From positions 62,001 through 126,000 of the forward strand of contig QCBG01000001.1 in assembly GCA_003279115.1 (NCBI GenBank): a DNA stretch of 64,000 nt, in the 5' to 3' direction. Position numbers and translations under genes: made by a program. How positions within the stretch are numbered: the stretch's first letter is position 1; the number at the start of each line of letters is the position of its first letter. This stretch comes from Prochlorococcus sp. AG-347-E03. GTDB taxonomy: Bacteria; Cyanobacteriota; Cyanobacteriia; PCC-6307; Cyanobiaceae. This document shows, piece by piece, positions 48,694-56,855 of this stretch. The notes under the pieces were generated by a model. That model saw only the letters and a list, made by a program, of their open reading frames with translations. It was not told the DNA's origin and made no database searches.

Positions 48694-49428
48694 CTATAAC
48701 GAAGGCATTGAAAATAAGAGGAAATCTAAGTCTTTTTCAGTATCTATAGAGACATCATCATAATAATTAATTTCAAAACCCAAGCCATCTCCAGATTCGA
48801 GAAATATATTTGAATTAGAGTCTTTACTTTTTAATAAAAGATTACCTTCTATTATTTGTATCCAATTATATTTATCGATTTTTAATGGCAATTTTTTTTC
48901 TTTAATTGGCTTATATTTACAACGCCATAAAGAGATACTTTGATTTAGAAAAAGCTTATTATTTTTACCGTCTTTGTAATTAAAAATAAGATTGTCCCAC
49001 AACTTTTCATTTAATGAAATTTGATCATATCGAGGTTTGATATTTTCTTTTTGAGGGTATATCCAAATCTGGAACAACTTACAGTTCTCATTTTCTTCAT
49101 TCTTCTCGCTATGAAAGATTCCAGTACCTGCAGACATAACTTGTACTTCATCTTTGTGAATTTTTCCAAGATTGTTTAAAGAGTCTCTATGGGTTATTGC
49201 TCCTTTTGTTACGACAGTAATTATTTCCATATTTGCATGAGAATGTTTATTAAATCCTGCATTTGGAGAAATAATATCTTCGTTTATAACTCTAATTTTC
49301 CCAAAATTATCCCATTTTGGATCTCTATGCTCTGCGAAAGAAAATGAATGCATTGAATGCAGCCAATCTCTTCTTGATAAAAATCTATCATTGGATTTTC
49401 TTAATTTAATAATATTAAAAACCATCAA
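48694..49428 (-). CDS. Pirin family protein
   Basis: A 244-residue double-cupin protein. The metal site is visible in the N-terminal cupin: FNKHSHANMEIITVV and AGTGIFHSEKNEE, with three His and a Glu. The C-terminal cupin is degenerate. Pirins of this YhaK/quercetinase-like class have roles from redox sensing to quercetin dioxygenase activity; none is established here. The start MMVFNIIKLRKSNDR includes a double Met. It converges on the small gene before it. Confidence 0.85.
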   Translation of the reverse strand: MMVFNIIKLRKSNDRFLSRRDWLHSMHSFSFAEHRDPKWDNFGKIRVINEDIISPNAGFNKHSHANMEIITVVTKGAITHRDSLNNLGKIHKDEVQVMSAGTGIFHSEKNEENENCKLFQIWIYPQKENIKPRYDQISLNEKLWDNLIFNYKDGKNNKLFLNQSISLWRCKYKPIKEKKLPLKIDKYNWIQIIEGNLLLKSKDSNSNIFLESGDGLGFEINYYDDVSIDTEKDLDFLLFSMPSL

Positions 49429-49519
49429 AATTAAATAGAATAAAAAAATTCTAAATAATTAAAAAAATATTTGCAAAATTTTTTTTATAAATTATTCCTA
49501 AAAAAAACAAATATCAAAT

Positions 49520-49648
49520 TTAAAAATTTATTTTACTCTGAGCCTTATTAGCCTTTATCAATATTTTTTGTGCTTCATCTCTTGTAAGGCATTTTTCTGC
49601 TTTTACATTTAAGTTTTTAAGTTTTTGCAGTTGTTTTGTGTTACTCAT
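49520..49648 (-). CDS. Small basic protein (42 aa)
   Basis: An ATG at 49648 on the minus strand opens 42 codons: MSNTKQLQKLKNLNVKAE, then one Cys in KCLTRDEAQKILIKANKAQ. It is basic and helical with no membrane segment. The middle (LTRDEAQKILIKAN) looks like a regular amphipathic helix, which suggests a real protein. There is no recognised family. It lies 90 bp upstream of the pirin gene on the same strand. Confidence 0.5.
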   Translation of the reverse strand: MSNTKQLQKLKNLNVKAEKCLTRDEAQKILIKANKAQSKINF

Positions 49649-49713
49649 AACTTAACCCGTTCTTAAAGTTATTTTAACATAAGTTTAAATTAATTGCCTC
49701 TTAAACCTTTGTA

Positions 49714-50256
49714 TCAAATCGTTTTTACAGCTTTAAGAATGGAATTATCAGAACAGTATAGAGGATGCATTGGATTATCTTTGATTGTTTTCTTAATTAA
49801 AAGCGGTCCAAGAGGATTATCAAAATTATTTTTTCTGATTGAGTTATATTGCATTATTTTTTTTAATATACTTTTATTTCTATTTAGAAATTTCCCTTTG
49901 TTACCCCAACCTAACCATAAATCACAATTTTTATTTTCAGACCAGTATTTTAAGTTTTTATAAATATGATTATTGTTTAAATACCCAACAGGGTTTTTGT
50001 GATTAAAGAGTCTTCCTGGATTAGTTGAAATAAGAGCAAATAAATTGATTAATTTAACTTTGCCATAATTATTATTTTTCGAGATTTTAATTATCTTTTT
50101 TGTTGTATTATCCAAGAAAACTGCATCTGATAATGAAGGATTTAGACCAATAAAAATAATCTCTTTTTTGGCTTTAGAAATCTTATAACTTAAACTCCAT
50201 CTATATATTTTGTTAGCACTTATTAAACAATTTCTTTCTAAAAATAAATTTTTCAA
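49714..50256 (-). CDS. DUF1643 family protein
   Basis: A 180-residue protein of the DUF1643 family. The signature FIGLNPSLSDAVFLDNTTKK near residue 35 corresponds to the family's MLNPSxADxxxxDxT pattern; VKLINLFALISTNPGRLF and CDLWLGWGNKGKFLNR follow. Similar proteins occur widely in bacteria and phage, function unknown. It overlaps the upstream DUF2214 gene by 4 bp, which indicates coupled translation. Start is ATG at 50256. Confidence 0.8.
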   Translation of the reverse strand: MKNLFLERNCLISANKIYRWSLSYKISKAKKEIIFIGLNPSLSDAVFLDNTTKKIIKISKNNNYGKVKLINLFALISTNPGRLFNHKNPVGYLNNNHIYKNLKYWSENKNCDLWLGWGNKGKFLNRNKSILKKIMQYNSIRKNNFDNPLGPLLIKKTIKDNPMHPLYCSDNSILKAVKTI

Positions 50257-50738
50257 CCTAAACCTACACCTCTAGCCATAAGAGTGGCAAACAAAGGTAT
50301 TGTTGCAAAGCCAACTAATTCGGTGGTAATGATTAGTCTAAACCTCTTCACTAGGTTTTCTGAAATTTCAGGTAGTTTATTCTTACTTAGTGGAATTGCC
50401 CAGAGGATATATGTTGTCGTTGGGTATAAAGAAAGTAAGCCAACCAAAATGTAGAGCGAAACCTTTATCCAAAACACAGGATTACCTGTATAGAAATCAC
50501 CTCCTTGACCAAAATACTTAACACGCAAAATCCCAGTAACTAATATCGCAACTCCTGCTAAACCATAAACCACATCTGCAATTATCATTGAGATCGTCTC
50601 ATTTCTATTAAGACCTACTTTGAGAGTCAATCTTTCAAACAAAAGAGACCCGAAACATAATATTATTCCTAAATAATGCACATATGCTACTAATGCACTT
50701 TTAGCAATTTCACCTGTCAATAAAGTTCCTAATAACAT
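50253..50738 (-). CDS. DUF2214 family membrane protein
   Basis: A 161-residue protein with four membrane helices at about 18-35, 52-72, 88-108 and 130-155. The conserved core includes VAYVHYLGIILCFGSLLFE with a His in helix 1, YGLAGVAILVTGILRVKYFGQG and NPVFWIKVSLYILVGLLSLYPT. The membrane His and four-helix layout recall heme-binding quinone-type proteins, but no function is proven. Its stop overlaps the start of the DUF1643 gene. Confidence 0.85.
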   Translation of the reverse strand: MLLGTLLTGEIAKSALVAYVHYLGIILCFGSLLFERLTLKVGLNRNETISMIIADVVYGLAGVAILVTGILRVKYFGQGGDFYTGNPVFWIKVSLYILVGLLSLYPTTTYILWAIPLSKNKLPEISENLVKRFRLIITTELVGFATIPLFATLMARGVGLG

Positions 50739-50826
50739 TTTTTAGTCAAAATTTATACAATACTAACCACCAAATTAAGAATTTGTTTAGAAGATTGATT
50801 AAACAATAAAAACGAAAGTATTGAAT

Positions 50827-51576
50827 CTAGGAATCTAAAAACCTTTTTTGACCATCTTCAAAAAAATCCTTTTTATTCCATACTTCAATAACATCTGGGA
50901 AATGTTTTTCCATACAATTATCACAAACCCCATGACTGAATCTAATATCACTAATTTTGGAAAGATATTTTTCTAAATGCATCCAATCTCCCTCCTTATT
51001 TTTCACTTCTCTGCAATATGAACACACAGATAAAATTCCTTCCTGTTTATGCAAATTAGACAATGCATCTAACAAATTTAATGACTTTTTTCTAAGCTCT
51101 AAAAATGAAACTATTTGCTTGGATAATAATTCCATAATATTAAATTGCTGTGTAGTTAGATTTCCTGGCTTTCTGTCTATTACACAAAGAGACCCAAGCT
51201 TATTACCATCACTATTTCTAAGGGGAAAACCAGCATAAAAACGAATCTTTGGATCTCCAGTTACTAATGGATTATTTATAAATCTTTCATCTTGGAAAGC
51301 ATCATTAATAATTAATGGACTATTTTCTTTTATTGCATGTGTACAAAAAGACCAATCTCTTCTAGTTTCTGAAATTTGAAGTCCTATTTTAGATTTAAAC
51401 CATTGTTTATCTTTATCTACCAATGTCATTAAAGAAATAGGCACATTACAGGTTGTAGCAGCAATTTTTGTAATATCGTCATAACATGATTCTGGCTTGG
51501 TTCCCAAAATCCTATATTCTGCTAAAGCTTTTAATCTCCTTTCCTCTTCTTCTTTTTTTGATACAAGATTCTGCAT
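50827..51576 (-). CDS. GAF-domain protein with C-terminal Cys4 tail
   Basis: A 249-residue protein. A GAF domain covers about residues 20-165, with the TLVDKDKQWFKSKIGLQISETRRDWSF core typical of GAF sensors next to GGDEF or histidine kinases. The C-terminal part has CSYCREVKN and later HGVCDNCMEKHFPD, a CxxC...CxxC arrangement seen at the end of some sensor kinases and response regulators and probably binding zinc. No output kinase or cyclase domain is present, so this is a sensor-only protein. The chromophore Cys of phytochrome-like GAFs is not obvious. Confidence 0.8.
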   Translation of the reverse strand: MQNLVSKKEEEERRLKALAEYRILGTKPESCYDDITKIAATTCNVPISLMTLVDKDKQWFKSKIGLQISETRRDWSFCTHAIKENSPLIINDAFQDERFINNPLVTGDPKIRFYAGFPLRNSDGNKLGSLCVIDRKPGNLTTQQFNIMELLSKQIVSFLELRKKSLNLLDALSNLHKQEGILSVCSYCREVKNKEGDWMHLEKYLSKISDIRFSHGVCDNCMEKHFPDVIEVWNKKDFFEDGQKRFLDS

Positions 51577-51695
51577 TAATCTTCACCAATAATTAAAACT
51601 TTAAAATTAAAGTTTCTCCAAAAAACTTTTTCCGTCTAATACTTAATAAAAAAAAGATAAACTTATTGAATTGTTACTTACTGAGTTAATACTTA

Positions 51696-52940
51696 TTAAT
51701 TTATTATTGATTGATTTAACTTTGAGACTGCCATCCCAGCGATCCATCCACTTGTCCAACAATGTTGAAAATTAAATCCACCAGTGATTCCATCAACATC
51801 CAAAACTTCTCCAGAAAAAAATAACCCTGGACAAATTAAGCTCTCCATACTTTTAAAATTAACCTCATTAATTTTTACGCCTCCTGAAGTAACAAATTCC
51901 TCTCCAAATGGACCTTTGCCAGAAATTATATATTTATCCCTCATTAGAGTATTTATCATTTTCTCTCTTTCATCCGCCAGTAAATCAGCCCACTTTTTCT
52001 CTTTATCAATACCTATTTTCTTTAATAAAAAAATCCATAATCTTTTTGTTAATAGTGGAACAGGTCTACTGTTAATAAGATTCACCTTGCCTTTATTTAT
52101 TCTTAAATAATTAATTTTTTCTTTTAACTCCTCATAACTTAAAGAAGACCATTTAATGATTAGATTAAATTTATATTTTTGACTATAAAGTTCCCTTGCT
52201 GCAATTGATGAAAGTTTTAATACTGCTGGCCCACTAAACCCCCAATGCGTTATTAGTAAATCGCCTCTATTTTGAAAATTCTTATTATTTAAATTAATTT
52301 CTATATCTATGCCCCTTATCGATACCCCACTACATTCATCCAAATTTGGTTCTTTTGTGGAAAAAGTAAAAAGCGATGGCACAGGTTTAACAATGGTGTG
52401 TCCAAGATTTTGAGCTAATTTATATCCGCTTGGATTACCTCCAGTTGAAAGAATAATATTTTTTGCAGTTACCTTTGCTTTTTTAAGACTAAAAATATTG
52501 AATATATTATCTGGAGTTTTTGCAATTTCTTTTACAAAAAATTTTGTTAGTATCTCTACGTTTTTTGACAAAGCACTTTTTCTCAAACAATCAATAACAT
52601 CTGAAGAAGAATTAGACACTGGGAATACTCTTAGATCTTCCTCAATTTTTAATTTTAAACCTTTTTTCTCAAACCAATCATATACATCTCCAGCAGCAAA
52701 ACGATTAAATGATTCTAAGAGCTGAATTCCACCTCTGGGGTAATTCTCAATAAGTTCATTCGGTATCCATGTCGCATTGGTGAGGTTACATCTTCCCCCT
52801 CCACTAATCCTTACTTTCTCCATAAGTTTTGAAGTTCCTTCAAGAATTATTATTCTTTTTACTCCATTTTCAGCAGCAGTTACTGCTGTCATAAAACCGG
52901 CTGCACCGCCTCCAACAACTGCTAAATCAAAAGGTTCCAA
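51696..52940 (-). CDS. BaiN/HI0933-type flavoprotein
   Basis: A 414-residue FAD-dependent oxidoreductase of the HI0933/BaiN family. The FAD-binding start is LAVVGGGAAGFMTAVTAAE; RISGGGRCNLTN is the family-specific loop, and the C-terminal segment GEVLDVDGITGGFNFQHCWTSGWIAG closes the FAD site. Substrate unknown; members act on varied compounds. It is preceded and followed by AT-rich gaps and shares no operon with its neighbours. Confidence 0.9.
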   Translation of the reverse strand: MEPFDLAVVGGGAAGFMTAVTAAENGVKRIIILEGTSKLMEKVRISGGGRCNLTNATWIPNELIENYPRGGIQLLESFNRFAAGDVYDWFEKKGLKLKIEEDLRVFPVSNSSSDVIDCLRKSALSKNVEILTKFFVKEIAKTPDNIFNIFSLKKAKVTAKNIILSTGGNPSGYKLAQNLGHTIVKPVPSLFTFSTKEPNLDECSGVSIRGIDIEINLNNKNFQNRGDLLITHWGFSGPAVLKLSSIAARELYSQKYKFNLIIKWSSLSYEELKEKINYLRINKGKVNLINSRPVPLLTKRLWIFLLKKIGIDKEKKWADLLADEREKMINTLMRDKYIISGKGPFGEEFVTSGGVKINEVNFKSMESLICPGLFFSGEVLDVDGITGGFNFQHCWTSGWIAGMAVSKLNQSIIN

Positions 52941-53125
52941 AAACTTATTATTTAATATGCTTCAATTTGATAATAGCAAGCAGTTATAAAGAAAAATTAG
53001 TCCAAAAACCATAAAAAAATAAATATAAAACTTTAAAACTACATAATAAATAGCTACGATTGGCTAATTTTTAAATTTCTAGAAAAATCAACACAGTCGT
53101 TATTTTTATGCTTTAAGTTAATTAG

Positions 53126-53362
53126 ATGAGTTTGTTATTTTCTTACGTTAAATATTCTGAGGCCAGTTTTCCTATGACTGGTCAATATACTGCTCTTCTT
53201 TTAATAACTTCTGTTATTTGGGTTCTACTTTGGTTTGGATATAGACAAAATAAGATAAATGATGAGATCAAGAAAAAAGAAAAAGAAGAAAGAATTAATG
53301 CGAAAGTTCAAAGAAGAAAGAAGTTAGAGAGTTTGTACCCTACTAATAAAAATACTGTTTAA
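53126..53362 (+). CDS. Small single-span membrane protein, unknown
   Basis: A 78-residue protein with a hydrophobic helix at about residues 20-42 (YTALLLITSVIWVLLWFGYR) and a highly charged helical C-terminus (KINDEIKKKEKEERINAKVQRRKK), possibly a coiled coil on the cytoplasmic side. No family recognised. It begins the zone of small genes that fills most of the next 7 kb. A 31-codon membrane-peptide frame follows 18 bp later. Confidence 0.65.
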   Translation: MSLLFSYVKYSEASFPMTGQYTALLLITSVIWVLLWFGYRQNKINDEIKKKEKEERINAKVQRRKKLESLYPTNKNTV

Positions 53363-53380
53363 AAAAACTATTTTAGAAAC

Positions 53381-53479
53381 ATGAAAAAAAATAATTTCAA
53401 ATCACTGATTCAGTACTTACCTGGGGTTTTGATTCTTATTTATGTATTCTTTTTAGCATTTACTCAATTTATAAAATAA
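53381..53479 (+). CDS. Tiny membrane peptide (32 aa)
   Basis: An ATG at 53381 opens 32 codons: a basic start (MKKNNFKSL), then a hydrophobic helix (LPGVLILIYVFFLAF) and a short end. The layout resembles a single-span small membrane peptide. It is 18 bp after the previous gene and 21 bp before the EamA gene, so the three may share a transcript. No family known, low to moderate confidence because of its length. Confidence 0.5.
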   Translation: MKKNNFKSLIQYLPGVLILIYVFFLAFTQFIK

Positions 53480-53500
53480 AATTTTTAAAAATTATTCGTT

Positions 53501-54373
53501 TTGATTGGAATCCTTTCTGCTTTTGGAGCTGCTACATCTTGGACATATGCGTGCTTTATTTGGCGCTCGCAAACTCAAAAATATAAATCAATAGATATTA
53601 ATTTAATAAAAAATATAATAGCTTTTTTAATTTTTATACCTGCTTTTATCAATCTAAGTTCTACAACTGAATTAAAAAACATATTTATCCTACTAATTAG
53701 TGGAATAATAGGTATTGGTTTAGGTGATACTTTCTATTTAAAGTCACTACAAATAATTGGCACAAGAAAAACTTTATCTATAGAAACTCTTTCTCCGTTA
53801 ATGGCAGCTTTATCAGGGGAATTTTTTATTAATGAAAATTTAACAACTAAATCATGGGTTGGAATAATTGTAGTAACGATTTCGCTATTCATAATTCTCA
53901 GAAAAGGTAACGATTTTAAAGAGGAAAACTCCTCTTTCTCAGAAAAAAATAACTTTAAGTTTTTTGTTTTTCCTTTTTTCTCAGTTTTATGTGCTGTTCT
54001 TGGAGGTCTTTTATCAAGGATGGTTTTCCTTCAAAGCAATTTATCTCCTTTCCTTACAACTGAAATAAGATTATTAGGTGCAATAATTTTTTTAATTAGT
54101 CTTAAAGGATTTAAGATTAATTTTTTCTTAAAAAACTTAGACAAAAAACAACAAAAAAGATTTTTTATTTCAATACTTCTTGGAACAAATGTAGGAATAT
54201 TTCTACAACAAGTTGTGTTTAAAACCCTTCCCATAGGAATAGGGTGGTCTTTATTAAGCATATCTCCAGTAATTTCCTTATTTTTTGCTAAGACTGAGGA
54301 AAGAGAAATTACCAAAAAAATAATATTTTTTACTTGTTTTTTATTTTTTGGCTTGACATTAATAATTCTTTAA
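53501..54373 (+). CDS. EamA/DMT-family transporter
   Basis: A 290-residue drug/metabolite transporter with ten predicted helices in two EamA repeats. The first repeat includes SAFGAATSWTYACFIWR and GLGDTFYLKSLQIIGTRKTLSIETL, the latter with the family's conserved Pro/Glu helix region. The second begins near FSVLCAVLGGLLSRMVF and ends near WSLLSISPVISLFFA. Substrate unknown. The start is TTG at 53501. It may be co-transcribed with the preceding small genes. Confidence 0.85.
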   Translation: MIGILSAFGAATSWTYACFIWRSQTQKYKSIDINLIKNIIAFLIFIPAFINLSSTTELKNIFILLISGIIGIGLGDTFYLKSLQIIGTRKTLSIETLSPLMAALSGEFFINENLTTKSWVGIIVVTISLFIILRKGNDFKEENSSFSEKNNFKFFVFPFFSVLCAVLGGLLSRMVFLQSNLSPFLTTEIRLLGAIIFLISLKGFKINFFLKNLDKKQQKRFFISILLGTNVGIFLQQVVFKTLPIGIGWSLLSISPVISLFFAKTEEREITKKIIFFTCFLFFGLTLIIL

Positions 54374-54451
54374 TCTCTGAGTTAATGTAAAAAATACTCA
54401 TGTTAAAAGAATTCAGATTCAATAAAATTATCCTATAAGTTAAAAAGAATA

Positions 54452-54568
54452 ATGAAAATTTTAAAGAAAAAAAAACTTGGAACTCTTGAAGTTTACGTGA
54501 TTTTTCTAGGCTGTATATATGCAGGCTACATAGGTTATAAATCTCTATTAAACACCCTATTTACTTAA
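54452..54568 (+). CDS. Tiny membrane peptide (38 aa)
   Basis: An ATG at 54452 opens 38 codons: a Lys-rich start (MKILKKKKLGTLEV), then a helix with aromatic and Gly residues (YVIFLGCIYAGYIGYKSLL). A single-span topology with the basic end inside is likely. It ends 2 bp before the stop of the convergent minus-strand small gene. No family recognised; support is composition and topology. Confidence 0.5.
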   Translation: MKILKKKKLGTLEVYVIFLGCIYAGYIGYKSLLNTLFT

Positions 54569-54570
54569 AG

Positions 54571-54705
54571 TTAATTAATTCTTTGCACAGATTTGATCAA
54601 CTTACCACCATCTTGATCATCATCATCATTTGACGCAAAAAATAAAAAAAATATCCCTAGAGAAGCTATAGATAAAGAAATTGACAATACAGAAAGTTCA
54701 TCCAT
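54571..54705 (-). CDS. Small membrane protein with acidic DQDGG tail (44 aa)
   Basis: From the ATG at 54705, 44 codons encode MDELSVLSISLSIASLGIFFLFF, one helix, then SNDDDDQDGGKLIKSVQ. I chose this start over one at 54762, whose extra 19 residues are Phe-rich and less protein-like. The acidic stretch after the helix matches that of the gene at 55838 (DDDNNDDQDGGMLI). DDDQDG satisfies the DxDxDG calcium-loop pattern, so metal binding is possible but unproven. Confidence 0.6.
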   Translation of the reverse strand: MDELSVLSISLSIASLGIFFLFFASNDDDDQDGGKLIKSVQRIN

Positions 54706-54821
54706 AAATAAAATTTTTTTTATAATAAACGAAAAAAAATTAAAGACAGTAAAAAAAAACACATTCTCGAAAATAAAAAATTTTATTCGTAAAATTAAAG
54801 AAAATTTATCTAAACTAATTC

Positions 54822-55097
54822 GTGAAAGTTTTAATTACTTCCCCATGTAGTGCAAGCGTAATAATTCAATATGGAATAAAAAGTTGGCCTATTTGGGAAT
54901 GTGAACCAAGCAAATTTCCATGGCATTATGAAGATAAAGAAATTTGTTTAATTATTGAAGGCCAAGCAACTGTAAGTTCATCAAAAGGAGATATTTATGT
55001 AATTAAAGCTGGCGATCTTGTTGAGTTTCCGGCAGGTCTTTACTGCGAGTGGGAGGTAACCAAGAGTATTAAAAAACATTATCGGTTAGGAAGCTAA
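54822..55097 (+). CDS. Cupin-domain protein (DUF861 type)
   Basis: A 91-residue single cupin. The beta strands run from WPIWECEPSKFPWHYEDKEIC through LIIEGQATVSSSKGDIYVIKAGDLVEFPAGLYCEW, giving the two cupin motifs (His/Glu in WHYEDKE and the G-D-V-EFPAG segment). Members of this DUF861 group resemble ureidoglycine aminohydrolase and EutQ tails; substrate unknown. Start is GTG at 54822. It is placed alone between small membrane genes. Confidence 0.8.
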   Translation: MKVLITSPCSASVIIQYGIKSWPIWECEPSKFPWHYEDKEICLIIEGQATVSSSKGDIYVIKAGDLVEFPAGLYCEWEVTKSIKKHYRLGS

Positions 55098-55189
55098 ATG
55101 TAAGAAAAAAGATTTTTTCTTGTTTTTTTATAAGTCAATGAAGATAAAATATAGTTAACAAATAATTTTCAAAAAGGGTAACTAATACT

Positions 55190-55360
55190 ATGGTTTTTAC
55201 TGATCAAGAATATTTTGAGGTATTCGAGAAAAACGAAAAAGTAAAAGAAGCCTATGAAAATATTAAGCAAATTTGCACTGATTTACAAAAACAAACAAAT
55301 TGTCCTGAAGAGGACTTAAAAGATTTTCTTGAGTTTATTTCTAGACAATTTAGTAAGTAA
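55190..55360 (+). CDS. Small acidic helical protein (56 aa)
   Basis: An ATG at 55190 opens 56 codons. The protein starts MVFTDQEYFEVFEKNEKVKE and has two Cys, in IKQICTDLQK and NCPEEDLKDF, with an amphipathic helical end (LEFISRQFSK). The AAAAGGG upstream could be a Shine-Dalgarno at a suitable distance, which is uncommon in this genome and supports translation. No named family. It lies 92 bp after the cupin gene. Confidence 0.6.
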   Translation: MVFTDQEYFEVFEKNEKVKEAYENIKQICTDLQKQTNCPEEDLKDFLEFISRQFSK

Positions 55361-55426
55361 TAATTAACAAGCCTATTATAAAAATAATAGTTTTAAATTC
55401 ACAATCTATTGCCTCAATAACAAGTT

Positions 55427-55558
55427 TTAATCTAATTCTTTGTTGGGCTTAGTATTGATACTTGAAGTTCCCTTAGCAGCAGAAACAAAGAAAAAGAAAC
55501 CTACAATTCCTGATATGCCAAATATCGCAGCCAGAGGATCGAAAGAGAAAGAAAACAT
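55427..55558 (-). CDS. Tiny membrane protein (43 aa)
   Basis: On the minus strand an ATG at 55558 opens 43 codons: MFSFSFDPLAAIFGISGIVG, then FFFFVSAAKG, then a polar tail (SSINTKPNKELD). A single membrane span is predicted. No family recognised. It converges with the small acidic gene 66 bp away. The stretch upstream of it (55559-55837) shows no other plausible gene. Confidence 0.5.
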   Translation of the reverse strand: MFSFSFDPLAAIFGISGIVGFFFFVSAAKGTSSINTKPNKELD

Positions 55559-55837
55559 AGTTTTTATAAAATCAAGATAAATAATAGTTTTTGAATCAAA
55601 ATTCTACAATTTTTGTTAAGTATCAAAAATAACAATGACACGACTCATTATGTCATTGGTTCTTTGGTAGGTAGAAGTAAATTTATTATTCAAATTCGTA
55701 TTTGAGAATAAAAATATCAATAGATAACAAAGTTTTATTAGAAGAACAGAGAAATTTTAAAGAAAAATTTTTCAAAATCTAGATTACCACGACCCTAAGA
55801 ATCCACAATTGCTGTTTCTTTTGACTAATATCGCTTT

Positions 55838-56020
55838 ATGACAGAATTGTACACAGCTTCTTCTTCAGCAAGTCCTCTAACGGCCATATTATGGTGTCTT
55901 TACCCGATAGCAGTACTTGTAATTATTGAGTTATTACTCGGAGGCGGATTTGATGATGATAATAATGATGATCAAGATGGAGGAATGCTAATACCAGCTT
56001 ATTCAAGATCTAACGTCTGA
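55838..56020 (+). CDS. Small membrane protein with acidic DQDGG tail (60 aa)
   Basis: A 60-residue protein: N-terminal Ser/Ala-rich region, one helix (AILWCLYPIAVLVIIELLL), then GGGFDDDNNDDQDGGMLIPAY. The acidic motif after the helix matches the minus-strand gene at 54571 (NDDDDQDGGKLI), so they form a small family. The C-terminal NDDQDG fits the DxDxDG calcium-loop pattern with Asn in the first position. Function unknown. Confidence 0.65.
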   Translation: MTELYTASSSASPLTAILWCLYPIAVLVIIELLLGGGFDDDNNDDQDGGMLIPAYSRSNV

Positions 56021-56063
56021 ACTTAAATTTTAATTTCGAAAAACCGCAATATAAGCCTATTAG

Positions 56064-56204
56064 ATGTCTACTAATTTTGATAACACTATTATTTCTCTAA
56101 TTACACTCACTATCCTTATTATCTCTTCTCTTACTTGGCTCGTGTTACGAACTCTTAGAGAAGGAAGGAAAGCTCTAAAAGAAATTAATAAGGATTCACC
56201 ATAA
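56064..56204 (+). CDS. Small single-span membrane protein (46 aa)
   Basis: An ATG at 56064 opens 46 codons: MSTNFDNTIISLITLTILII, the helix continuing through SSLTWLVLR, then a basic tail (LREGRKALKEINKD). Positive charges after the helix predict an outside N-terminus and inside C-terminus. It lies 43 bp after the DQDGG gene on the same strand. A longer minus-strand frame over the same bases is judged a shadow. Confidence 0.55.
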   Translation: MSTNFDNTIISLITLTILIISSLTWLVLRTLREGRKALKEINKDSP

Positions 56205-56453
56205 ATATCACTAAATATCTCGTAAACCTTTAAGTTTTTAATTAAAACTTTTTTCATAGCTTTATAAGTTCTACTATCTTTGATATAAATATGTGCCTAA
56301 TAAATAAAAATTTTCCTTATGAAAGTTTGGGAAGATCATAAAAAACTTAAATAAATATTAGAATTTATGAGGTTTCTATCTTTAGGAATTACCAATTCAT
56401 AGTCATCCTTTTTTGAAAAAGGATTTTACGCTTTATTAATCTAATAAATAAAC

Positions 56454-56549
56454 ATGCATCTAAATTCTTTACTTTATATTTGTTTTGTCTTTTTATTCAT
56501 TTATATTATGGCACTTTTTTGGAGAGACTTACCAAATCAAAAAAATTAA
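56454..56549 (+). CDS. Tiny membrane peptide (31 aa)
   Basis: An ATG at 56454 opens 31 codons: MHLNSLLYICFVFLFIYIMALFWRDLPNQKN. Almost the whole length before WRDLP is one hydrophobic helix. The tail pattern W-R-D-L-P is typical of very small membrane peptides in picocyanobacteria, but I cannot name a family. Support is the sharp hydrophobic/polar division and the placement among other small genes. Confidence 0.45.
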   Translation: MHLNSLLYICFVFLFIYIMALFWRDLPNQKN

Positions 56550-56631
56550 ATAAATAATAAATATTAATTTTATTGCCTATCAAAATGAATTAAGTTATTA
56601 ATTTAATATTGGCCCTAATTTTTCTATATAA

Positions 56632-56796
56632 ATGTTAAAAGAATCTTCAAAAAACAGTGCTGAAAATACATTCACTGAGACTACAAATATTGTGAAAGAA
56701 GAGATGATTTGTAAAGACGGATTCTGCTCATTGCCAAATCAAAAAGAGATGTCAAAACAAGTAACAAATGATATGAATTTATTTGATCCTATTTAG
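56632..56796 (+). CDS. Small soluble protein with CKDGFC motif (54 aa)
   Basis: An ATG at 56632 opens 54 codons. The first half is Ser/Thr/Asn-rich (SSKNSAENTFTETTN); then comes the centre MICKDGFCSLPNQ, with two Cys four residues apart, and an acidic-polar end (VTNDMNLFDPI). The Cys pair around a Gly turn could form a disulfide or bind a metal. No family named, but the motif is compact and well formed, arguing for a real gene. Confidence 0.6.
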   Translation: MLKESSKNSAENTFTETTNIVKEEMICKDGFCSLPNQKEMSKQVTNDMNLFDPI

Positions 56797-56855
56797 AAAA
56801 AAATATTATTTTTACAGAGTAAGTTGTTATGGTTGAGTTCTCGAAATTTTAATTT

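Noticed and set aside
56060-56257. 65-codon minus-strand frame
   Set aside because: Overlaps the more plausible 56064-56204 plus-strand membrane peptide and has a less ordered composition.
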